From: Lachnospiraceae bacterium | GTDB taxonomy: Bacteria > Bacillota > Clostridia > Lachnospirales > Lachnospiraceae | Reading direction: 5' to 3' | NCBI GenBank assembly: GCA_031272185.1 | Contig: JAISUG010000066.1 | Location: 1 to 44,178, forward strand | Length of the DNA stretch: 44,178 nt | Position numbers and translations under genes: made by a program | Shown: positions 22,481 through 32,000 of the stretch, in pieces | Numbering within the stretch: position 1 is the first letter of the stretch | How the letters are laid out: the number at the start of each line of letters is the position of its first letter | Notes under the pieces: model-generated | The model's database searches: none | Told to the model about the DNA's origin: nothing | What the model saw: the letters and a program-made list of their open reading frames with translations, nothing else

Positions 22481-25192
22481 ATGAAGAGATGCATCGCATT
22501 GTGGATGGTGGCTGCTTTGTTGGTGTCCTTTAGCGCCTGCGCAAACGGTGGCAACGCCGGGAATGCCGGGGCCAATCCTGCGCCAGGCAATGGGGCAGCC
22601 GCAAACGGAGGCAACGCCGGGGCCAATCCTGCGGCCGGCAATGGGGCAGCCGCAAACGGAGGCAACGCCGGGGATGCAGCCGCAAATAACGGGGCGGCGA
22701 ATGGCGGGGCCGGGAACAATGCGGCCCCTGCTGCAAACCCCTCTTCCGGCGCCAAGTCGGGGGCCGTAGGCGGCAAGTATGCGGGTTTCGAGGGCTACGA
22801 CGCATCTTTCATGCTGGCGGTGGGGCGTTCCGGTTCGTGGGCGCCCTTTGGGACCGGCACGGGGTTTGACTGGACCAATGGGGATGGCAGCGTCGCCAAT
22901 GCTTCCGCCAGCGGCTCTGTCATGACGTTTGCCGCCCTGGGGAAGGGCGAGACCGTCATGACCGCCACGCTTGACGGCGTGACCAGGCGGGCGCTGGTGG
23001 TGGTGCTCCCCGCACCGGCGCTGGATTCCCCCGACGGCTGGACCGAGTGGTACGCCGACATTATCCTGGATGACCTGGAGGGTATGGATGCCCTGGACCA
23101 GGTGGAGTACCTGCTGACCATCGGCGACTACATGGCGCTGTCCCAGGCGGTGGGCGGCTATACCGGGGAATTCCTGTCCATGGCCGAGGCCGCGACCATA
23201 TTGTACCCCTGTGAGTACCTCCTCAACAACTATGCGACGCTGCTGATGAATGATTGGGAGTATGCGGAGGCGCTCATCTGGCTGGAAAAGGCTGCCGAGG
23301 CGGGGACGAACAACCCCATGGTGCTCACCAACATCGCGGAGTGCCATTACCGCCTGGGCAACACCACCTCCGCCATGGACTACGCCGCGCGGGCGCTGGG
23401 CGCGGAGCCGGACTATGGGCTGGCTTACCTGGTGATGACCTGCGTGCACCTGAAAAACGGTAACGACATATTGGCCATGGAGACATTGTTCAAATCCATG
23501 AAGACGGTGTGGACCGAGAGGTCATACGAGCTGTGCGCAAACCTGCTTGAGCGGGTCTGGGAGGCCGCAAGCTACGACGAGATGCCCATTACCCCGTTCC
23601 ACCTGGACCTGCTGGGGGATGCGGTGGCTGCGGGGTGCGTGCCTGACGGGCGGGATGTCCCCGAAAACCAGATATCCGTGCCGTTCCCGGTAGGCGTGGC
23701 GGGGTGCCTCACGGAGGGGGAGAGCTGGGAGGCGACCATGATCGCCATCAAAAGCGAAATCGACGCCGAGTTCACGCCTTACATGAATTCCACGTTCTAC
23801 CCGATGTACGACGGCAATGCGCGCCAGGGGTTCTGCATCATGTTTTTGAGCGCGTATTATGAGTTCCTTATCAAGCAGGCCGCCGAGTACATGAAGGTGG
23901 ATTCCTACAGAGGGTTAGGCGGGGAGAGCGTGGAGGACGTGCTGGAGTACAACCCCCACAGGGACCGCCTCATGCCCTACGCCACGGAGATCAACACCCT
24001 CAACGACGCATTTGACAGACGCTACAGGGAGCTGGAACAGGCCATCCGGGATGAGATGGACGAGCTGGAAGCGAAGGCGCAGAAGCTCTCCGACGAGCTG
24101 TTCGTCATGGGCGTCGTGGACCCGATGGCGTCGGTGATCACCGGGGGCGGCGGGACGGACGAGGCGGCCTGGACGGCGGAGGTCAAAAAGAGGTCGGAAG
24201 AGTTGCTGGCCCTCATCGAGTACATGCCCATCCGGGAGCTGGAGCTGAAGATAGCCATGTATGACGAGCTGCACCCCCTCTGGCAGCAGCTGCTGGTGAA
24301 CAAGGCTTTCGCCACGGACCGGGTATACGAGGACCTGATGCGGCCGCTCCTGGAGGAGTATTGGCTGAAGCTCAATGCCATGCTGGGGTACGTGTCCGGG
24401 AAACGCTACGAATACCCGGCGCTCCACCAGATCAACATGCAGGCGTTCGTGAACCCGTTGGACATGGTTTCCTATGAATGGGAGACCGTGAACCACTACC
24501 GCATCGAGGCCAACCGCCTGCGGGGGCAGCTGCAGCAGGCGCTCCAAGGGGTGGAGGCCAGGCAGGAGGCCAAGGAGCGGGCCGAGATCCTGCAGAAGGT
24601 GGTGGAGCAGCAGCAGCGGGAAGTGAAGCAAAAGGAGACCTGGGGAGAGGATGCCTACCTCACGCTGCCCCTGCTGCCGGGGATGGCCTATGTCAAATTC
24701 GGCGTGGAGGGTTCCAAGCTGGTGGCGGGGTACGGCGGCCTGGGCACGGAGATCCTCCATGGCTGGGACCCGGCCACGGGCGTCACCAGCGAGACCGTCA
24801 CCCACCGCACCTCCATCATCCTGGACGGGATCCCGGACCTGGCGGTCAGCGGCTGGAACAACCTGACGACCCTGCGGGAATCCATGGCCGTGGACGCCGC
24901 TTCGGGCATCGGCAGGGTCTCGGGTTCGAAACTGCTCTCCAACATCCCCAGCATCAAGGGGCAGATACCGGCATTTGACATCACCAGGGGCGAAGGCCGC
25001 ACCACCACGTTTGACAGGAAAGGCAATGTCATTGACGTGACCACTTTCAAAGACCAGACCGGGGCCTACAACCTGGGGTTCTGGGGGGTGTCGCGCTCCA
25101 AGGCGGTGTATTCCCACGACGGCCTGGTGACTTCCAGGGTGGAGCGCCACATCGACGTGTCCTTCGGCCCTTTGTCCGGGCGGATAAAGTAG
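22481..25192 (+). CDS. Large lipoprotein with BIG2-like and TPR domains
   Basis: 903 residues, ATG 22481. Lipobox SFSAC, Cys20. Residues 21-95 are an Asn/Gly/Ala repeat linker including two 51-bp DNA copies (22568-22669). About 105-180 resembles a bacterial Ig-like (BIG2-type) domain, with DGSVANASASG and an ETVMTATLDG strand. About 220-335 holds TPR-type helices (AEALIWLEKAAEAG, LGNTTSAMDYAARALGAEPDYG). The middle and C-terminal parts are helical with likely coiled coils (about 505-545 and 665-725), then a strand-rich end. TPR plus Ig-like modules on a lipoprotein suggest a surface scaffold for other secreted proteins of this cluster. No catalytic motif. Confidence 0.8.
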   Translation: MKRCIALWMVAALLVSFSACANGGNAGNAGANPAPGNGAAANGGNAGANPAAGNGAAANGGNAGDAAANNGAANGGAGNNAAPAANPSSGAKSGAVGGKYAGFEGYDASFMLAVGRSGSWAPFGTGTGFDWTNGDGSVANASASGSVMTFAALGKGETVMTATLDGVTRRALVVVLPAPALDSPDGWTEWYADIILDDLEGMDALDQVEYLLTIGDYMALSQAVGGYTGEFLSMAEAATILYPCEYLLNNYATLLMNDWEYAEALIWLEKAAEAGTNNPMVLTNIAECHYRLGNTTSAMDYAARALGAEPDYGLAYLVMTCVHLKNGNDILAMETLFKSMKTVWTERSYELCANLLERVWEAASYDEMPITPFHLDLLGDAVAAGCVPDGRDVPENQISVPFPVGVAGCLTEGESWEATMIAIKSEIDAEFTPYMNSTFYPMYDGNARQGFCIMFLSAYYEFLIKQAAEYMKVDSYRGLGGESVEDVLEYNPHRDRLMPYATEINTLNDAFDRRYRELEQAIRDEMDELEAKAQKLSDELFVMGVVDPMASVITGGGGTDEAAWTAEVKKRSEELLALIEYMPIRELELKIAMYDELHPLWQQLLVNKAFATDRVYEDLMRPLLEEYWLKLNAMLGYVSGKRYEYPALHQINMQAFVNPLDMVSYEWETVNHYRIEANRLRGQLQQALQGVEARQEAKERAEILQKVVEQQQREVKQKETWGEDAYLTLPLLPGMAYVKFGVEGSKLVAGYGGLGTEILHGWDPATGVTSETVTHRTSIILDGIPDLAVSGWNNLTTLRESMAVDAASGIGRVSGSKLLSNIPSIKGQIPAFDITRGEGRTTTFDRKGNVIDVTTFKDQTGAYNLGFWGVSRSKAVYSHDGLVTSRVERHIDVSFGPLSGRIK

Positions 25193-25238
25193 TGCAACAC
25201 CCGCCAAACCATGCGCATGTTTGTTCGGCCCCCTGTCC

Positions 25239-25265
25239 GGGCGGCATCTCTTGCCCGCCCTTTTT
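25239..25265 (+). terminator. Intrinsic terminator after the secreted-protein cluster
   Basis: GGGCGG (25239-25244) pairs with CCGCCC (25255-25260), with a 10-nt loop, and is followed at once by TTTTTGTG. It ends the lipoprotein transcript 47 bp after the last stop codon. Confidence 0.78.
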
Positions 25266-25539
25266 GTGTTTGGCGTGAGAATGGCCGCCCCACCCCGGCG
25301 TGCCGGTTTGGCAGAAGACAAAATGTCACGTTTGTCGAATTTTGGCACTGGGATGTGCCGCCCGGATTTATCGGATCACAGGGGATGAAAAATCACCTTT
25401 GGCAATTTTTTGCAAACCCGTGGAATGATGGGTTCAGGGCGGGAAACCAGGGGAAGCATTGGAAATTGCCTTGGAATTTGCCATGGAAATTGGAAAATGA
25501 ATGAATCCTTAATGTTCTATTAATCTGGCACGAACCTCC
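25266..25539. other. Non-coding spacer with a 12-bp triplicate
   Basis: No coding region is supported. Near the promoter, three 12-bp units lie end to end at 25459-25494: TTGGAAATTGCC, TTGGAATTTGCC and ATGGAAATTGGA. They sit about 45-80 bp before the -35 element and could be an activator-binding array. Confidence 0.5.
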
Positions 25540-25568
25540 TTGACTTATGCGCTGGAAAAGGCTATACT
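25540..25568 (+). promoter_or_regulatory. Promoter of the giant surface protein
   Basis: TTGACT (25540-25545) and TATACT (25563-25568), 17 bp apart. The predicted start of transcription is near 25575, leaving a leader of more than 430 nt before the coding region. Confidence 0.78.
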
Positions 25569-25574
25569 GTAACC

Positions 25575-25841
25575 AAGTCATTTAAGAACAAATTCAAATT
25601 TCCATAGAGTTTAGGGTTATCTGGCGACGATTCGACATACATCGTGTTTCTGCGTTCTGCAGCCTTCTGTTGTGTAGCGTTTGTCCGGAGGGGCACGTGA
25701 CCGGCCCCGCCATCTTACGACACCTATGCCAGTGATAGTCGGATGAAGTTATGCCCGCAGGCAGGTACGGGAAGTTTTGCGCTTGCGGGTATGAATGCAC
25801 CCAAGAACATGTGAACCGCCGAGAGGGGGTTTGCGGTTTTT
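25575..25841 (+). promoter_or_regulatory. Long folded 5' leader with internal terminator
   Basis: Several stems can form in order: ACGAT/ATCGT near 25626-25645, GGGGC/GCCCC near 25690-25712, and a strong 12-bp stem of ATGCCCGCAGGC (25751-25762) with GCTTGCGGGTAT (25781-25792; two wobble pairs). The last stem-loop is an intrinsic terminator, AACCGC (25814-25819) with GCGGTT (25833-25838) and TTTTT. The layout, fold then terminator then long gap to the gene, is that of a riboswitch or attenuator. It does not match the consensus I know for TPP, SAM, cobalamin, glycine, ZTP or c-di-GMP-I riboswitches. Confidence 0.5.
25814..25841 (+). terminator. Terminator inside the surface-protein leader
   Basis: AACCGC (25814-25819) and GCGGTT (25833-25838) form a 6-bp stem around a 13-nt loop; T25837-T25841 follow. 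It would stop transcription about 265 nt after the start unless an upstream fold prevents it. It is not at the end of any gene. Confidence 0.6.
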
Positions 25842-26054
25842 CGTACGCCTCTGGCCCATTGTGTTATTACGGCAGCCCCGCCGCCGCCACCGAAGTCATT
25901 GATATACGACATTTGTGTGGCGGCGGGGGCGGGACTTGGGGAAGCACCGGGTCTTCCCACAACAAACAGGAAGGGGGAAAGGTTTGCATTTTGGTGGAAA
26001 TCCATCTGCAAAATGAAACGTTTGAATAAACTCCAAAACAAGAAAAGGGCGATC

Positions 26055-29000
26055 ATGCGGGATGGCGGCTGGCCACGGATCCTCACCACGAGGGCGCTGG
26101 GGCTGCTGGCACTGTCCTGCGTTTTGCTGTTTGCGGTATTCGCGGCATTCGGGGAGAATGGCCCCGGCAGCCCGGACGGTCCGGGCGTAGCCACGTCATC
26201 CCAGGCCGGCAGCTCCGGTATAGGCACCGGGGGGGCCGGGGACGGAACCGATGACGGAAACGGGAACGGGGCCGATGGCGGCGGGGCAGGCCAAAACCCG
26301 GATGGCACATACATAGATGACGGAACGGGCGCAGGGGACGGAAACGGAAGCGGCGATGCCGCGGATGGATCAGGCGGCGGGGAGATGGGGCCTAATGACG
26401 GCCCCGAGTCTAGTGACGGCCCCGGGCCCGGCGAGGGGCCTGGGTTCGGCGGGGCCGTGCCTGTGCCGGGCATCGACGGCGAACATGAGTACAATGTAGG
26501 CGTTGGAGACGGGGCGGCGGGCGAACCCGGGACGGCCCAGGATGCGGGCGGTGGCGGACAGGCACTGTCTGACGACGCCACACCCAGCGAGGCCACGCCC
26601 GGTGAGGACGGGGAGGCCGAAGGCCCTGTGCTTTTGGGCCCCGGCGCAGACAAGATGGCCGGGACCGGCGCCGCCACGCCCTCCAGGGCCCTGCGTTCCC
26701 CCCTGGGGCGCTCCACGGGCGACGAGGTGTGGGTATATGTATGGAAGCACACGCCCCAGGCGGACGACGGCACCGGGGCGATGGTGAACTGGGACTGGGA
26801 CCTTGACCCCACCGTAGCGCCGCCCGCGGACCCGGACCGGCCTGACACCTGCCCGGGGCTCAAGGACGTGCTGACGCACAGTGTCTACGAGGGTTACACC
26901 GTGTACCTCATGGCGGACATCATGATCCCCGGCGGCATAGGGAACCGGGGCGACACCTCAGGCGGGTGCGACCTGGCGGAGGGCATCAAGGACATCACCA
27001 TCGACGGCGTATGGCCCTCCAAGGGCATCGGCGACTATGACGGCGACGGCGTCCCGGACGACTTGGACGACGACCTGGACGGCGACGGCATCCCCAATGC
27101 CACCTACGGGCCGGATGGGGAGATCCTGTCTTTGGACATGGAGGTGGCGGGGGCGAAGTACCTCTACCAGGACCCGGACTTCCACGGCGTGGGTTCCTCC
27201 GGGTACAACAACGGCGTGCAAAACACCGATGGGCGTTTCTGGTCCATCCGGGTCACCCACCCATTCGACAGGATCACGCTGCGCAACATGAACACCATCG
27301 GCCAGGCGGCCGAGGGTTTGGTCTGGGTGTCGCCGGATGGCACCGGCGCGGCTTTTGACATCACGTCTTCGGACGACGATGACGACGACGACGGCCCGGC
27401 GGGTTCGGGCACCGGCGGCGGCGGCGCGGTGGGCACCGGCCCGACGGGCGGTTTCACCCCCGCCCAGTGGGCGGCGTGCGAGAATGCCCTGTGCTACCGC
27501 AACCTGTGCTTCACCGGGCCCCAGATGGTATACAATGTAAACGGACGCGCCATCTTTGAAAATGTGAACATCACCATGGCGGGCCCGGACAAGGGCTCCG
27601 CCGGGGACACCCACGGGGGGTTCGGCGCGAAGCAGGAAGTGGCGCAGCTGTGCCGGGCGGAGTTCGAGGGGTTTTTCAACGTCCATTTCGACACCTGCGA
27701 CACCACGAAGAAGTTCCATGCGTTCTCCTTCACCCCCACGATGGATACGTATATCGGGGATGCGAACGCCACCACCGGCGCCGCGACGGGGGTGGACGAG
27801 CTGGACGGGAGCGAGCCGGCAGTGCCCGCCGTCCCCGTCGAGCCCCTGGCGGCTGCGGGCAAAGCCCCGGCGCTTGTTTCCGGCGCTGCGGCACAGGAGG
27901 ACGCGGCCAAAGAACCGGCCACCGGTGATGGCATATCCGCCTCGGGGCAGCCTGGGGATGGCGCATCGGATGGATTGGCCGGTGCCGACGGTGCTGCTGC
28001 GGGCAGTACCACCGGCGGCTCTGCCGCGGGAAGCCCGGCTGCCATGGGCGTCACGGTGGGCAGCCCCGCCGAGAGGGGCGTCACGGTGGTGCACCATAGC
28101 GATAGCCCCACCGGTTTAGGGGATGCAGTTTCCGCAGCGGGCAGCGGGGACGCCGGCGCCGATGCCGTGAGCGCCGCATTGCTGGGCTTGGGCATTGCCG
28201 GGCCGGGGGGTTCGGGCACGGGCACCGGCGCCGTGGGCATCACGCCCCTGGGCAAGGAAGACCCGGGCGGGACTTCCGGGGGCAGCCCCTCCACCGGGGA
28301 TGTGCCTGTGACCGCAAACGGCGCATTCCCCACGGGCGACTATTTCGGGGACGGCGGTTCCTACGGCATGGGCGGCAACTATGTGATGATCTTCAGGGAA
28401 AACAGCCGGGTCACGGTGGTGGCGCAGCACACCTCCCTGACGTATATGGACACCAATGCCACCAGCCATGGCAACGACGAGGTGGACTGGTCCAACCTGG
28501 ACATGATACTGGAAGGGGGGGCGCATTTCCGCTTCATAGGGTACGCGGGGTTCACGGACAACGCATTCGATGCGGAGGTCGGCGAGTTCTACATGGGCGA
28601 AGACGCACAGATGCACGTGCATATCATGGGGACGCCCACGGCGGACGAGTACCCGGGGTTCCCCCTGGTGGGCACGGCCCTCATACGCAAGGGCGCGCTG
28701 TTCATATACCAGAACGACGTGGGCATCTACCCCAAGGACACGTCGGGCCTGCCTGCGGACCAGCAGGAGGTGTGGGCCCTCATCGGCGACAGCAAGGAGG
28801 GCTACAACAAAGGGTTCTGGAATATCTTGGGCGGGGAAGTGGATTTCATCCAGACCGGCGACATCTCCGACATGCCGGACGTCCCCAGGGCGCTGGTGCG
28901 CCAGCTGGGTTTTGACGTGCTCCAAGGGGGGAAATTCACCATCCGCCAGACGAAGGGCAGGTTCGCTCTGGCCTACCCGTGCATCGAGCTGGGGGGGCGG

Positions 29001-32000
29001 CTCTCGGCCAATGGCGGCATGGACGCGCTCCACGTGTACGACCCCGGGTCTACCTTCGAGTGCGTCCTGCGCAACAGCCACCCGGACAGCGAGGGGATCC
29101 GCAGCTACGGCGGGATCGCCCAGAACTACGACACCACATTTTCCGTACAGATACGGGAGTACGCGGGGGAAACGAACCAGCGCGCCTGCCGGTCGGTGTT
29201 CCGTATGATGAATGCTGACGCCGTCATGACCATCGAGCAGCCCAGGTCTTTTGTTTTGGCCAGCGCCAAGGGGCGGCTGATCGAATATGGCGTCACGGGG
29301 TATTTCGGGTTGATCGCGAACCAGGTCAATTACTGGACGAGACTGCCCAAAGTGCCGGAGCCGCCGGAATTCCCGGACCGCCCCAACGTGCACTGGGAGA
29401 ATGCGCCCGATGACACCCAGGCGGTGAAGTTCTACGGCAACCTGGCGCAGGGGACGGACGACGGGGCGGGACTCTATATCATGTCCGCCCACTACACCGG
29501 CGACATCCCGGTGGGCCACCCGGACCACCCCGACGGGAACGGGGATTTCCTGTACCGGTTCAATACCATCCGCGCCATCAGCGCGGGCGTGCTGGACCTG
29601 GCGGTCGCCCCCTACAGCGGGGAGCTGGGCGAGGCCATGACGGGTACCAGCACGCCGGACTCATCGATCCACATTTTCAAGGGCGTGGTGGACGACACCA
29701 CGGACTACAACTCCGACGACTACCGGCTGATCTCCGACAGGTACACCGGGGCGTTTAGCGTCGTGACGCCTGACATCGGCCAGGGGCAGTCCTACACCGT
29801 CATGGCCAGCCGCAACTTCCTTTTCAGGCAGCTGGACCTCGTGACCCAAGGGAAGGCGAAGCCCTGCGTGGTGTATGTGGACGGGCAGCTGCCCGACGAC
29901 CTGCGCTCGCTGCCGGAGTACGCCAACATGCCGCCGGGCCTGCCGGCCATCGCCTACAGCCCGGATGCGCCTGGGCGGGGCAGCAACCCCAAAGAGCCGG
30001 TGAAGACACTGCGGCGGGCATTCGAGATACTGAAAGAGACGGGGGGCCACATCCTTTATGTGTGCGGCACCGTGGACATCGACCGGCCCATCACCCTGAA
30101 AGGGTACCCGTCGGATGTGGCGTGTTCGTACCCGAACCGGGAGAGCTTCGTATACTATGACGGCACCGCAGGGGAGCTGGAAGGGGTTTTGGCCCATGTA
30201 TTGGCCGAGGACCCGGACAAGATCATCAGGCTGCCCAGGGTATGGCCCGTGGGCACCGAGGACGGGGCGCCGCTCGCGGACGTGAACGGCAACAAACTGG
30301 TGAAGCCGGTGGAAATCCGCCGGTTTGCCAAGCCCACATCCGGAGATGCTTCGCTGGGGGCGGGTTACCATGAGCGGTTCGACGTGCCGGATTTCCAGGG
30401 CGTGCTGTTCCATGTGACTGCGTCGGGCAGCCTGTATCTGGAAAACATTACCATTGATGGGCATCACGAGGAGCGGCAGGGGGAGGTGCACAGCGTCACT
30501 TTCTACCAAGACCTTGGCAACGGCCCGGAGCCGGTTGACACTTTGCGGCTGGACGCCGAGGACACCCAGGTGATCGGGCGCATGCCTGCCGCGCTGGCGC
30601 CGCTGATCTTGGTGGACCAGGTGGCCGGCGACACCCCCGACATGCAGATGGGGGAACCCGGCGACCTGAACCTCTTGGGTGGCGTGACGCTCCGGGACAA
30701 CTGCAACGAGTATGACCCTGCCCAGGCATCCCAGGGCAGCCAGGGCCGTCAAGGCGGCGCCATCTGCTGCGCCGGCGCGGCGAGGATATCCAATGAAAAC
30801 GGCAACGGCCGGAACATGATACAGGGCAACACGGCAAAAGAAGGCGGCGGCATCTACGTGGCAGGTTCTCCCGCCGGGGCCGGCTCCTCCGCCACACCGC
30901 CATGCAGCATCTACATGGATGGCGCAAGGGTGCTGCAGAACACGGCGCAGTCCGGCGGCGGGGTGTACCTGGACAAAAACAGCGCAGGGGCCATGGCGGA
31001 CACATGGCTGGAGCTCAACAAAGCCACCCAGGGCGACGGCGGCGGCATCTACAGCGGCGGCAACCTGTCGCTGGGCATCGGCTCGAAGATAGTGAAAAAC
31101 GAGGCGACGAACGGCGGCGGGGTGTTCCTGGCCACGGATTCAGAGGCCACGCTGACCAGGGCGGTGGTGGAGGGGAACGAAAGCGACCGTGGCGCGGGCG
31201 CCTACCTCCAGGCCGGCGCGAAGATGGATGTGAAGGACACGACGGTCTTCCAAGGCAACATCGCACAGAAATCCGGCGGCGGCATCCACAACCGCGGCGC
31301 AGTGACATTGGAAGACGCCACGACGATCATGGCCAATGAAGCCACGGAGGGCGGCGGTGTGTACAATGCCGGCACCGGCACATTTGGCTGCGACGGGACG
31401 GTGGCTTTCAACACAGCCTCCATCGGCGCGGGCATCAGCAACCACAGCGAGATGGTGGCCGGGGTCCTGTGCGAGGGGGATGTGAATGTCGGCGCCACCG
31501 GGTGCATCATGGAAAACGCCTTCGACGCTGCATCCCCCATCCCCGGGAGGGGCTCGGGAGTCTTCCAAGACGGGAAACTCTACGTGGATTCCCTGTATTC
31601 CATCGACTCCACCCAGGGGTCCGTGCAGGACATTTACCTGGTGGGCGGGCACGAAGTGGATACAGGCGTGATGTGCGGGGACAGGGTCATCGAGACTGGT
31701 TCCCTGGACGCAGACCTGACGCCCAGGGTGCAGGTGGAGATCGAGAACCCCTACGCCGGGCGCGCGGTGGTGCGCTACAACGTCGCCCACGGCGTGGACG
31801 CCCAGCACGGCATCTATATATTGGGCGACACCGTACCGGACACGTTCTTCCTGGTGGAACGCGCCATCGACGACACGGTGCTGGAGCTGCAGAACTGGCA
31901 GGTATTCGACGTGTCCATACCCCAGGAGTATTTCATCGTATTCAAGGCCAAGGCGGACGATTCGAACTACTGCGAACCGAAAGCCATCCCCCAGGCCGGC

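Noticed and set aside
25211-25504. 97-aa frame in the spacer after the 22481 lipoprotein gene
   Set aside because: It starts within the terminator region, runs through repeats, and has no ribosome-binding site or recognisable domain.
25751-25792. Strong stem in the adhesin leader as a known riboswitch (TPP, SAM, cobalamin, glycine, ZTP, c-di-GMP-I)
   Set aside because: None of the conserved core sequences of these classes is found around the stem, so only an unnamed structured leader is claimed.
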